From: an uncultured Nitrospira sp.
GTDB taxonomy: Bacteria > Nitrospirota > Nitrospiria > Nitrospirales > Nitrospiraceae
DNA length: 64,000 nt
Direction: 5' to 3'
Assembly (NCBI GenBank): GCA_902500775.1
Contig: CABVRZ010000016.1
Span: 20,979-84,978 of the forward strand
Shown here piece by piece: positions 35,647 through 42,967 of the stretch. Positions within the stretch are counted from its first letter, which is position 1, and every line of letters starts with the position of its first letter. Made by a program: the position numbers and the translations under genes. Under the pieces are notes generated by a model. That model saw only the letters and a program-made list of their open reading frames with translations. It was not told the DNA's origin and searched no databases.

Positions 35647-36882
35647 GTGCCGATATTTGTGTGGCTGACCATCGTGACCGCGCTGCGAATCTTACAGCGA
35701 AACCGCTTGCGCGCTGGATTGACGATGTTGGGGATCATCATCGGAGTTGGTGCGGTCATCGCCATGGTGAGTATTGGGGAGGGAGCAAAACTCGCGGTGC
35801 AGAAACAGATTGCCTCCATGGGGGCGAATAGTATCCTCATTTGGCCAAATTATACGATGGTCAGTGGCGTGCGCGGAGGGCAGGGTTCCGTTATTACCTT
35901 AACAGTGGCCGATGCCATCGACTTAAAAAAGAAGATTCCTCTGCTGGCTGAGACGGGCTGGTCTCGATCAGGCTCGATGCAAGTGATGAGTGGGGGGCGC
36001 AATTGGAGTACCTCGGTGATCGGGGCGTCCCCGAGTACGCTAACAATCAGAGACTGGTCGTATAGCAGTGGAGGTCCTTTTACACAAACGGATATGGATA
36101 CCGCTGCCCGTGTTGCGCTGATTGGTCAGACAGTGGTGGACAATCTTTTTGATCTCGGAGAGGAACCTGTTGGAGCAATCATTCGTCTCAAAAATGTTCC
36201 GATCCGGATCGTCGGTGTGTTGAGTCCCAAAGGGCAGAGCCCTTCTGGCAGTGACCAAGATGATGTCGTCATCATTCCGTTCAGCACCGCAGAGAGAAAG
36301 GTGTTGGGAACATCCTTTCTTGGGTCTGTCAGTGGCGTCCATGTCTCGACTGATCGGACAGAGGATGTGTTTGACGCGGTCGAACAAATCCGGGAGGTAT
36401 TGAGATCACGTCATCGGTTACAGGGGGACCGGCCTGATGACTTTATTATTCGTACCCAGATTGATGTGGCAAAGATTCAAGAGGGGACAAGTGAGACATT
36501 GACAGGCATGTTGCTTGCGATTGCATCCGTCTCGCTCCTCGTCGGGGGCATTGGCATTATGAATATCTTGCTCGTGTCGGTGACCGAACGTACAAGGGAG
36601 ATTGGGATACGGATGGCAGTCGGTGCCAAACGGTTCCATATCATGATGCAATTTCTGATTGAAGCCATAACGCTCAGCATGGTCGGGGGAGGGATTGGTG
36701 TGGTTTTCGGAGTAACCGCCGCGAGGCTGACGTCCATTATTGCCGGTTGGCCGACAATCATTTTAGGAAGGACGATCGTGACTGCGTTCGGTTTCTCTCT
36801 GGTGGTAGGGCTATTTTTTGGACTCTATCCTGCCAATAAAGCAGCACGGCTGAATCCGATCGAGGCCTTGCGCTACGAATAG
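35647..36882 (+). CDS. MacB-type ABC transporter permease (FtsX family)
   Basis: 411 residues from a GTG at 35647. One membrane helix near the N-terminus (LTMLGIIIGVGAVIAMVSIG) is followed by a large periplasmic domain (about 65-275) and three C-terminal helices (LLAIASVSLLVGGIGIMNIL, MVGGGIGVVFGVTAARL, FGFSLVVGLFFGLYPANKAA). The TERTREIGIRMAVGAKR and ARLNPIEALRYE signatures are those of MacB permeases. In this variant the ATPase is a separate gene. Substrate unknown; lipids, peptides and macrolides are known for relatives. Confidence 0.92.
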   Translation: MPIFVWLTIVTALRILQRNRLRAGLTMLGIIIGVGAVIAMVSIGEGAKLAVQKQIASMGANSILIWPNYTMVSGVRGGQGSVITLTVADAIDLKKKIPLLAETGWSRSGSMQVMSGGRNWSTSVIGASPSTLTIRDWSYSSGGPFTQTDMDTAARVALIGQTVVDNLFDLGEEPVGAIIRLKNVPIRIVGVLSPKGQSPSGSDQDDVVIIPFSTAERKVLGTSFLGSVSGVHVSTDRTEDVFDAVEQIREVLRSRHRLQGDRPDDFIIRTQIDVAKIQEGTSETLTGMLLAIASVSLLVGGIGIMNILLVSVTERTREIGIRMAVGAKRFHIMMQFLIEAITLSMVGGGIGVVFGVTAARLTSIIAGWPTIILGRTIVTAFGFSLVVGLFFGLYPANKAARLNPIEALRYE

Positions 36883-36911
36883 GTGAGCAGGTCGTAGCAC
36901 GCACGCCGCCC

Positions 36912-38114
36912 TCAGGTTCCGGCATCAATGACCGCCTCAATGGCACGAGTCTGCGACCCTTCGGGTTGGTCGGCCAGGTTGACGGTGAATGGGTCTGCAT
37001 AGGTTGTACCTTGTGCCTGATGGGTAATGGTGATGATTGGCTGATGCAGTGTTTCTTGGTTCAGTCCTGCCACCACGGCCTGTTCCTTCGTGTTCAGCCG
37101 CACTTGGCTATGCACGGGGTAAATGCCTACTAATCCGATAAATGCTGATAGCACCTGTTGATCGAGTTTATTCTGGCGAGCTTCTTGGTAGAGCGTCTGA
37201 AATGTCCGATGCGAGGGTAGTGGTGTGGATCCGCCAAACCCGCTCATCAATTCATCGTACCGATCGACGATCATGAGGATTCTGGTGCGGTCAGAGGTAA
37301 ATTCTCCCCGTGTTTCTTTCGGATAGCCGCTGTCATCAAGATAGGCGTGATGGTTGGCGATGAGATCGAGGATGACCGCCTCGATGTTGCCCGCTTGTTG
37401 CAGTGTTCGCGCGCCGACACGGGGATGGGTCTCAAACTCGAGCTGCTGCGATGGGGAGAGCCGTCTGTCGGAGTGTGCCTGGCGAACGAGCGCGGGGTCA
37501 ATCTGCAGCAGTCCGATGTCATGCAGGAGTGCGGCCGTAGCCAGTTCTTGCAGCTCCAATGGGTTGAACTGAAATGTTTGTCCGAGGATCAGTGCCAATG
37601 TACAGGTTGTGAGCGCATGCTGACTGAGCATGGGATCGCCAGCGCGATTTTGCGTCAACGCCATGAAGAGGGAGGAGGGGGTGAGTGTTCTGGTTACAAT
37701 CGTGATCTCGTGGACGGCATCGGCAGCGTGTTGTGAACTGACTGTTCCGGTACGGGCAATATTGCTGAAGACAGACTGAACCGACTGAGTGAGTTGCTGC
37801 TTTGCCAGTGTGGCTTGTGCATATTCTTCATTGAGTTGGGCGAGTGTTTTGATTGGTTTCTTGTCCTGAACCGATGGAGGAGGGATCGTGGCAGGTTGTG
37901 GGGCGATCGGTTGTTGCTGTGGGCGAGGAGCAATCCCACGGTCAAGATCGATCTCGACGGCTTTGACTCCGGCACGAAGTAGTTTTTCGATGTGAGCAGG
38001 GCGTTCTATCTTGAAGGAGTGACGAAGAAAGGGAGAACGGTACCAGGGGAGGTCCAGGGATGCGACGTACATTCCAACCTGAAGTTCACTGATGGGAACG
38101 CGTGTTGTTGGCAT
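36912..38114 (-). CDS. Divergent HD-GYP protein with N-terminal DUF3391
   Basis: 400 residues from MPTTRVPISELQVGMYVASL (ATG 38114); a longer reading adds 27 unrelated residues. DUF3391 covers 1-65, then a Pro/Gln-rich linker. The HD-GYP region keeps LLHDIG but has LLQID where copies 1 and 2 have K.KIP, and has NHHAYLDDSGYP instead of HHERV.G.GYP. The catalytic metal ligands HD and HH are present, so activity is possible, but the altered motif may mean changed substrate or a binding-only role. Third DUF3391-HD-GYP gene in the window. Confidence 0.8.
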   Translation of the reverse strand: MPTTRVPISELQVGMYVASLDLPWYRSPFLRHSFKIERPAHIEKLLRAGVKAVEIDLDRGIAPRPQQQPIAPQPATIPPPSVQDKKPIKTLAQLNEEYAQATLAKQQLTQSVQSVFSNIARTGTVSSQHAADAVHEITIVTRTLTPSSLFMALTQNRAGDPMLSQHALTTCTLALILGQTFQFNPLELQELATAALLHDIGLLQIDPALVRQAHSDRRLSPSQQLEFETHPRVGARTLQQAGNIEAVILDLIANHHAYLDDSGYPKETRGEFTSDRTRILMIVDRYDELMSGFGGSTPLPSHRTFQTLYQEARQNKLDQQVLSAFIGLVGIYPVHSQVRLNTKEQAVVAGLNQETLHQPIITITHQAQGTTYADPFTVNLADQPEGSQTRAIEAVIDAGT

Positions 38115-38212
38115 GGCAAAATGACTTACGAAAGCTCTGATGTCAGTGGCTTCCTGATGTATCGGCAGAAGCTGGAAAGAACTGTAGCCCGGCAAACGAG
38201 CACGTCTGCTCT

Positions 38213-38620
38213 TCAGGGGTTCTGGAGCGATAGAGGTAGGCAGGAAAGGGAGACTTCAATTCGAGGGGCTGCCTTGTCGACGTGCTTGTAGAGATGAGTC
38301 TCAATGATGCGATTGTCGTTGATGCCAAGCCCCTCACAGACTGCATCCTGGGCAATCTTGAGCCCCCCGTCCAGATCGCGCCGCAATGACGTGGCAAAAA
38401 AGAATCGGATCGAAAGGGAGAGAGGGCCTGATCGAAGGCGGTCTCGAAAGGACGAGGCACAGGGTGACTGCGCCAAGACCACCCAGACCTGCTGGCCAAC
38501 CTGTGCTTTATATGCGCGGCCTGTGGAGGAGAGCAGCCTGCGTCCATTCACTGTGGCATACTGATGATTGATGCTGGGAGGAACTGGCAACGTGATTGTC
38601 AGGCTGTCTACCGTTACCAT
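38213..38620 (-). CDS. RusA-like Holliday junction resolvase
   Basis: 135 residues from the ATG at 38620; a longer reading adds 63 residues of low-complexity text. LTITLPVPPSINHQYA is the usual RusA opening (substrate loop), RRDLDGGLKIAQDAV carries the DxD acidic motif with the helix that follows it, and GINDNRIIETHLYKH contains the third acidic site. RusA enzymes resolve four-way DNA junctions and are usually encoded by prophages. Here it follows mraZ with a 198-bp gap and no other phage gene is present. The call rests on these motifs. Confidence 0.75.
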   Translation of the reverse strand: MVTVDSLTITLPVPPSINHQYATVNGRRLLSSTGRAYKAQVGQQVWVVLAQSPCASSFRDRLRSGPLSLSIRFFFATSLRRDLDGGLKIAQDAVCEGLGINDNRIIETHLYKHVDKAAPRIEVSLSCLPLSLQNP

Positions 38621-38818
38621 GGCCGAGTGGGATGGAGGGCGACTGATGGCATGAGCGTTTGACTGAAGGGGATTTGGAGAACTGGCAGGGGCCTTCAAAA
38701 AGCCTGAAGAAAGAAACCGTAGTTGAGAGCGCGTCCCTCGATGTTGGCTTGTGTTTGAGCGGAAAGCACTGGGAGAGAATGCGTTGCCCCGTCGCTGGCG
38801 TGATGGCATGGGGCCGAC

Positions 38819-39259
38819 TTAGAGAAGGTTCACGATCTTCGCCATATTCTGTTCATATCGATCTTCTGTACGGGCAATATATCGACGCCAGTCACTTGGA
38901 TTCCAGAGTTCCATGCGATGGTAGAGACCCACCAGGATGATCTCCTGATCCTCATCGACCGGGACCAGCTTTCGTAAACGGCCAGGGATCAAGATCCGTC
39001 CGGTCTTATCAATATCTGATGAGCCGGCTTCCGAGACGACAAAGTGCATAAACAGTCGGCTTTGGTCTTCATCCAAGGACGACTTCGTTCGTTCCAGGAC
39101 CTTCCCCCATTCTTTCATCGAATAGATCAGGAGTGATTGCTCTGGGCCTTTCAAGAACATCACGGCCTGGCCCTCGGTTTCAATCTGCTCGCGGATTGGA
39201 GAAGGGACGATAAACCGTCCTTTTTCATCCACCTTACAAAGATATTCGCCGGCGAACAT
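38819..39259 (-). CDS. mraZ: MraZ-like transcriptional regulator
   Basis: 146 residues, the standard MraZ length. Two SpoVT-AbrB-like halves are visible: FAGEYLCKVDEKGRFIVPSP and SSDIDKTGRILIPGRLRKLV, each with the GR-(F/I)-(I/L)-(V/I)-P core. MraZ is a DNA-binding ring protein that normally represses the division and cell-wall cluster from its first position. Here there is no mraW, ftsL or murein gene after it; instead it follows an HTH gene by 2 bp. AAAGGA overlapping the upstream stop provides its ribosome binding site, so the two are coupled. Confidence 0.9.
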   Translation of the reverse strand: MFAGEYLCKVDEKGRFIVPSPIREQIETEGQAVMFLKGPEQSLLIYSMKEWGKVLERTKSSLDEDQSRLFMHFVVSEAGSSDIDKTGRILIPGRLRKLVPVDEDQEIILVGLYHRMELWNPSDWRRYIARTEDRYEQNMAKIVNLL

Positions 39260-39261
39260 CG

Positions 39262-39474
39262 TTATCCTTTAGATTGGGAGCTGACGGAAGGTCTGATTCC
39301 CCCGTCTTGGATCCATTGCTCGAGATCCGCACGAACGAATCGCCATTCGTTGCCGAGCTTGAACGCGGGAATCTGTCGGCCTCGAAGGCATCGATAGAGT
39401 GTGGGCGGTGTTATCTGAAGGAAACGGCAAGTTTCCGTGGCCGTCATCAGATCGCTTTTTGAAGTCTTACCCAT
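39262..39474 (-). CDS. Excisionase-like (MerR-type) HTH DNA-binding protein
   Basis: 70 residues from MGKTSKSDLMTATETCRFLQ (ATG 39474). The core LMTATETCRFLQITPPTLYR, then CLRGRQIPAFKLGNEWRFVR and DLEQWIQDGG, is the helix-turn-helix 17 / excisionase pattern (HTH followed by a two-strand wing and final helix). Such proteins act as small regulators or recombination directionality factors. It is the first gene of the HTH-mraZ unit. Its promoter overlaps a palindrome that could be its own operator or that of MraZ. Confidence 0.85.
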   Translation of the reverse strand: MGKTSKSDLMTATETCRFLQITPPTLYRCLRGRQIPAFKLGNEWRFVRADLEQWIQDGGIRPSVSSQSKG

Positions 39475-39504
39475 CACGCCACCTCTGCTAGAGATCACGA
39501 AGTG

Positions 39505-39519
39505 CCTCTAACATAGAGG
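39505..39519. promoter_or_regulatory. Operator-like palindrome at the HTH-mraZ promoter
   Basis: CCTCTA-ACA-TAGAGG is a perfect 6-bp inverted repeat centred close to the predicted transcription start. A related, weaker copy CTCT-GCT-AGAG is at about 39484-39494, closer to the gene. The position suggests autoregulation by the HTH protein. It does not match the TGGGN repeats known for MraZ. Confidence 0.5.
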
Positions 39520-39520
39520 T

Positions 39521-39548
39521 ATTCTAGATGGTGGAAGAAGAAAGTCAA
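39521..39548 (-). promoter_or_regulatory. Promoter of the HTH-mraZ unit
   Basis: Minus strand TTGACT (39543-39548) and TAGAAT (39521-39526) with a 16-nt spacer, in the 98-bp gap after fmdB. Transcription would start near 39513 and leave a leader of about 38 nt. Confidence 0.65.
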
Positions 39549-39572
39549 GTGAAAATATGTCCGAAAACATCA

Positions 39573-39914
39573 TCAGAGGTCGTCGGTGTGACCGATCTCG
39601 GAATCGTCTCCACGTGGTTCGTCTAGCATGGCGTCGACGTCGCTGACGTCTTCACCCAACTCCTGTCCCATTTTTTTCATGAGCCGGGCCACGCTGCGCG
39701 GATCGGACTCATCGAGTCCATCAAGGGTGGCGGGATCGGCCAACGACTCGAGTCTGGCTTCTTCTGACTTGGGAGCAGAAAATCGTGAGAGGAGGCGGTT
39801 CATCTTCGAGCCTCCACAGTGACGGCACAGAACCGGATCAAGGCGATGAGGATTCAACGTGAGGATCGCATTGCGTTTGTGGCAGTCTTGGCACAGATAC
39901 TCATAGATCGGCAT
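39573..39914 (-). CDS. FmdB-type zinc-ribbon regulatory protein
   Basis: 113 residues from MPIYEYLCQDCHKRNAIL (ATG 39914). The CxxC...CRHCG pairs (CQDC near 8-11 and CRHCG near 33-37) are the FmdB zinc ribbon. The rest is acidic and disordered-looking, ending SEIGHTDDL. FmdB-type proteins are named for a putative regulator but the function is unproved. It is 12 bp after comF and presumably cotranscribed. Confidence 0.85.
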   Translation of the reverse strand: MPIYEYLCQDCHKRNAILTLNPHRLDPVLCRHCGGSKMNRLLSRFSAPKSEEARLESLADPATLDGLDESDPRSVARLMKKMGQELGEDVSDVDAMLDEPRGDDSEIGHTDDL

Positions 39915-39926
39915 GGCGGTCACCTT

Positions 39927-40730
39927 TCAAAGACTAAAAAATGGGTAGGGTGCTGGAGATTGTGTGCGATCTGGAATCAGATTCTGGTCCATGGTTCGTG
40001 CTAAGGTGAGGACGAAGACATCGGCCGAGCCGGACCGACGTAAGGTCTTTGCACATTCGTTGACGGTTGTGCCGGTTGTGAAGACGTCGTCAACGAGCAG
40101 GATGCGCTTATCCTGGATCTGCGCAGGGTGTCGTACCATAAACGCCTGGCGCAGATTCTTGAGTCGGGTTTTACGAGAGAGGGAAGTTTGGGGTGGAGTG
40201 GAAGTGGTACGGACCAGATTGGTGTATGAGATGGAAATGTTCAGATGCCGCCCGATGGGATCTGCGAGTAAGAGCGCCTGGTTGAACCCTCGATGACAGA
40301 GCCGCTCGTGATGCAACGGGACCGGTATGATCAGGTCGACGGCATCCAGCTGCGGCAGTGAGCTGAGCATCAGATTTGCGAGGGGTCTGGCGAGGGAAGC
40401 TTTGTTCCGGTACTTCAAGAGGCGGATCGCGTCTTGGAGCGGTGGGCTATAGGGATACAGCGTCCAGGCTCTTGTATAGGAAGGGGGATGTTCAACGCAG
40501 GCGTGGCATCGATGCTGGGGGCTGTAGGCGGTGGCCACGGGTGAGACAAACGGTCGGTCACAACGCGTACATCGCGCAGTGGGCATTGGTTGAAGCCCGC
40601 CCCAGCAGCCGGTACAGAAATGGGGGATGGGATCATCCGCCAAAGGGGAGCCACACGAGGCACACTGAACCGGGAGGAAAAACCGTGTGGCACGACGTAG
40701 GAATGTTGGAACTAGAGAAAAAGCGGCCAT
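39927..40730 (-). CDS. comF: ComF family protein (double zinc ribbon + phosphoribosyltransferase domain)
   Basis: 267 residues. The N-terminus has QCASCGSPLADD, FCTGCWGG, ARCTRCDRPF and HRCHACVEHPP, i.e. two zinc ribbons; the C-terminal phosphoribosyltransferase domain ends with the PRPP-binding motif ILLVDDVFTTGTTVNECA. ComF-type proteins act in DNA uptake in some bacteria and are widespread with unclear role elsewhere; no other competence gene is adjacent. The basic start (LVPTFLRRATRFFLPVQC) is normal for the family. Confidence 0.88.
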   Translation of the reverse strand: MAAFSLVPTFLRRATRFFLPVQCASCGSPLADDPIPHFCTGCWGGLQPMPTARCTRCDRPFVSPVATAYSPQHRCHACVEHPPSYTRAWTLYPYSPPLQDAIRLLKYRNKASLARPLANLMLSSLPQLDAVDLIIPVPLHHERLCHRGFNQALLLADPIGRHLNISISYTNLVRTTSTPPQTSLSRKTRLKNLRQAFMVRHPAQIQDKRILLVDDVFTTGTTVNECAKTLRRSGSADVFVLTLARTMDQNLIPDRTQSPAPYPFFSL

Positions 40731-40764
40731 GGCTCGATAAGTGATGAATCTTTACTCTCGTTTC

Positions 40765-40792
40765 ATTATGAGGAAGTAACGGTCCCTGTCAA
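40765..40792 (-). promoter_or_regulatory. Promoter of comF-fmdB
   Basis: Minus strand TTGACA (40787-40792) and CATAAT (40765-40770), 16-nt spacer, about 35 bp upstream of the comF ATG. It is back to back with the plus-strand promoter of the ABC gene. Confidence 0.65.
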
Positions 40793-40794
40793 GG

Positions 40795-40824
40795 TTGTCG
40801 TACTCGGAAAGGTTGTGGTATAGG
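40795..40824 (+). promoter_or_regulatory. Candidate promoter of the ABC ATPase-pyrD unit
   Basis: TTGTCG (40795-40800) and TATAGG (40819-40824) with an 18-nt spacer. It adjoins the comF promoter with only 2 bp between the -35 boxes, so one regulator could act on both. Confidence 0.4.
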
Positions 40825-40868
40825 AGTACGAATTTTAAGGGATTCTGCGCAAGGCCTTGCAGGGGCGG

Positions 40869-41579
40869 GTGGAGCCGGTGGTCACGATCAGGGGGCTTTC
40901 AAAAACGTATTCACGTGGTGAGACCACGGTAACGGCCTTGCACGAGGTAGATCTCGAGATTCGGAAGGGCGAATTTTGTGCTTTTGTCGGTCCGAGCGGG
41001 TGTGGGAAAAGCACCCTCCTCAGTCTTGTCGCTGGGCTGGATCAACCGACTGCGGGGGAAATTGTGATTGATGGACGGTCCACGAAAATGTTGAGTAGTC
41101 AGGCGTGGACGACCATGCGACGTGAAACAATCGGAATCGTTTTTCAAGCCTTCCATCTTGTTCATGGCTTGACGGCTGAAGAGAATATCGCACTGCCGTT
41201 GATGTTGCGAGGGGAGCAGGGACGTGATATTTCAGCGAGGGTCGACGAGCTATTGCATCGGGTCGGTATGAGTCATCGCCGCCATCATCGCCCGGGTGAA
41301 CTCTCCGGTGGCGAGCAGCAGCGAGTGGCTATTGCACGGGCATTAGTCCATCAACCACGGCTCCTCTTGGCCGATGAACCAACTGGTAATGTGGATTCAC
41401 ATCAAGGTGCAGAGATCATGGCGCTGATTCAGGGGCTCGCCCAGTCTGGAGGGCAGACGGTGCTGTTGGTCACCCATAGTGCCCAGGCTGCATTAGCGGC
41501 TGACTATACGTGGTCGATGTGTGACGGTAGGCTGGTTTCGCGTACCACCCCCACCACTCAAACGGGTCTTTCATCATGA
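40869..41579 (+). CDS. YbbA/LolD-type ABC transporter ATP-binding protein
   Basis: 236 residues from a GTG at 40869 (AGGGG close upstream); a TTG at 40857 would add four residues. VGPSGCGKSTLLSLVAG (Walker A), VFQAFHLVHGLTAEENIALP (Q-loop), LSGGEQQRVAIARAL (signature) and LLLADEPTGNVDS (Walker B) are intact. It resembles YbbA, the partner of the large permease YbbP. A YbbP-type permease follows 1.4 kb downstream, after the pyrD and luxR-type genes. Its stop overlaps the pyrD ATG (ATGA). Confidence 0.9.
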   Translation: MEPVVTIRGLSKTYSRGETTVTALHEVDLEIRKGEFCAFVGPSGCGKSTLLSLVAGLDQPTAGEIVIDGRSTKMLSSQAWTTMRRETIGIVFQAFHLVHGLTAEENIALPLMLRGEQGRDISARVDELLHRVGMSHRRHHRPGELSGGEQQRVAIARALVHQPRLLLADEPTGNVDSHQGAEIMALIQGLAQSGGQTVLLVTHSAQAALAADYTWSMCDGRLVSRTTPTTQTGLSS

Positions 41580-42502
41580 ACCTCTCCACGACCATTGCGG
41601 GAGTGACGTTTCCCAGCTGTTTTATGAACGCAGCCGGTGCGCTCTGTGTCACGAGAGAAGAACTGGAGGCCCTAGGACGGTCTAGCGCAGGGGCGATTGT
41701 CACAAAATCCATGACGATTGAAGCGCGTCACGGAAATCCGGAACCTCGGTATCATGGATTTCCTGGAGGCTCAATCAATTCCATGGGGCTGCCTAATTTG
41801 GGCTATCGAGCCTATGCCGAATTGATTCCGGAGCTCAAGCGATTTGGCAAACCTATCATCGCCAGTGTCGCTGGATTGACTGAGGAGGACTTTCCGACGA
41901 TCGCAGAGACGATTAATGCGGCGCAACCCGACCTTGTCGAGGTGAACTTATCGTGTCCCAACATCCCTGGTAAACCGCAGATTGGATATGATCCGGATGC
42001 GTCTGAGCGGGTCCTCAAATCGGTGCGTCCGAAAATCTCGGTTCCCATGGGAGTCAAGCTGCCGCCGTATTTTGATCCAGCCCATCACCATGCGATGGGA
42101 ACCATGCTTGGGCGGTGGGGAGTGGACTTTCTGAACCTGATTAACTCGGTCGGCAATGGATTGGTGGTTGATCCGGAACAGGAAACGGTTGTGATCAAGC
42201 CGAAAGGTGGATTTGGTGGATTAGGTGGACGACTGATCAAGCCCGTGGCGTTGGCGAACGTCCGGGCCTTCTATAAGTTCTTTGGAGAAAAGATGCCGAT
42301 TATCGGTACGGGTGGAGTGATTGATGGTGGTGATGCCTTTGAACATTTTCTCTGCGGTGCGTCGGCGGTTCAGATTGGAACAGTACTCGTGGAGGAGGGG
42401 TTAGGCGTCTTCCGTCGGTTGGAGGCGGAACTCGAGGCGGTGTTAGCCAGAAAGGGATATCGATCGATTCAGGATTGCCGCGGACACCTCAAGGAGCTGT
42501 AG
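41576..42502 (+). CDS. pyrD: Dihydroorotate dehydrogenase, class 1A-like
   Basis: 308 residues. The FMN barrel opens with TTIAGVTFPSCFMNAAGALC; the active-site loop VNLSCPNIPGKPQIGYDPD contains the catalytic Cys (class 1) and the form typical of class 1A rather than 1B; VKLPPYFDPAHHHAM and IIGTGGVIDGGDAFEHFLCG follow. Class 1A enzymes are cytosolic and use fumarate as electron acceptor to make orotate. No PyrK-type partner is adjacent. Its placement inside an ABC-transporter cluster, translationally coupled to the ATPase, is odd. Only 2 bp separate it from the convergent HTH gene. Confidence 0.85.
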   Translation: MNLSTTIAGVTFPSCFMNAAGALCVTREELEALGRSSAGAIVTKSMTIEARHGNPEPRYHGFPGGSINSMGLPNLGYRAYAELIPELKRFGKPIIASVAGLTEEDFPTIAETINAAQPDLVEVNLSCPNIPGKPQIGYDPDASERVLKSVRPKISVPMGVKLPPYFDPAHHHAMGTMLGRWGVDFLNLINSVGNGLVVDPEQETVVIKPKGGFGGLGGRLIKPVALANVRAFYKFFGEKMPIIGTGGVIDGGDAFEHFLCGASAVQIGTVLVEEGLGVFRRLEAELEAVLARKGYRSIQDCRGHLKEL

Positions 42503-42504
42503 AG

Positions 42505-42813
42505 TCATTTGGTGACGAAGTTGCGCGGTAAGAGGTTTTGCTGCAAGGCTTGGCGTAGCAGCTGAGCGACGTTCCGAACGTTCAGCCGGCGCATCAAGTT
42601 GAACCGGTGAACTTCAACCGTCCTCACGCTGATATCCAATGACCCTGCAATTTCGCGATTGGTATGGCCAAGTGCGACTAATCGTAGAATCTCACGCTGC
42701 CTAGGCGTGATATGCAGTGAAGATTTGGTGTGGCGGACGGTTCGTCCGAGATGTTTGTTAGCCTTGGTTTTGTTAGCCTTGGTTTTGTTCGCTGAAGTAG
42801 AGTGTCTAGCCAT
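42505..42813 (-). CDS. LuxR-type HTH regulator (no receiver domain)
   Basis: 102 residues from the ATG at 42813, with AGAAGGAG six nt upstream; longer readings lack such a site. A Lys/Asn-rich leader made of a 15-bp tandem repeat (NKTKANKTKANK) is followed by HITPRQREILRLVALGHTNR, then EIAGSLDISVRTVEVHRFNL, a classic LuxR/NarL C-terminal helix-turn-helix. No phosphoreceiver or ligand domain is present. It lies antisense between pyrD and the permease and may regulate the permease promoter next to it. Confidence 0.85.
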   Translation of the reverse strand: MARHSTSANKTKANKTKANKHLGRTVRHTKSSLHITPRQREILRLVALGHTNREIAGSLDISVRTVEVHRFNLMRRLNVRNVAQLLRQALQQNLLPRNFVTK

Positions 42814-42842
42814 TGGAACTCCTTCTGTAGTAAGTACGCGTG

Positions 42843-42871
42843 AGTCTAGCAAACGATCCTCATCATGTAAA
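42843..42871 (-). promoter_or_regulatory. Promoter of the LuxR-type gene
   Basis: Minus strand TTTACA (42866-42871) and TAGACT (42843-42848) with a 17-nt spacer, 30 bp before the ATG, in the divergent gap to the permease gene. Confidence 0.6.
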
Positions 42872-42967
42872 CGAAACTCACAAAATGTGCAGAGTACTTG
42901 AAAAGCACCAGCTGCGGTTCGTCCGTCTTTGGCATCTGTCCTCCGCGACTCTTCTTTTTCTACCTCC

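Noticed and set aside
42740..42800. Short tandem repeats as a regulatory array
   Set aside because: The 15-bp repeats lie in frame inside the LuxR-type gene and encode its NKTKA tail.
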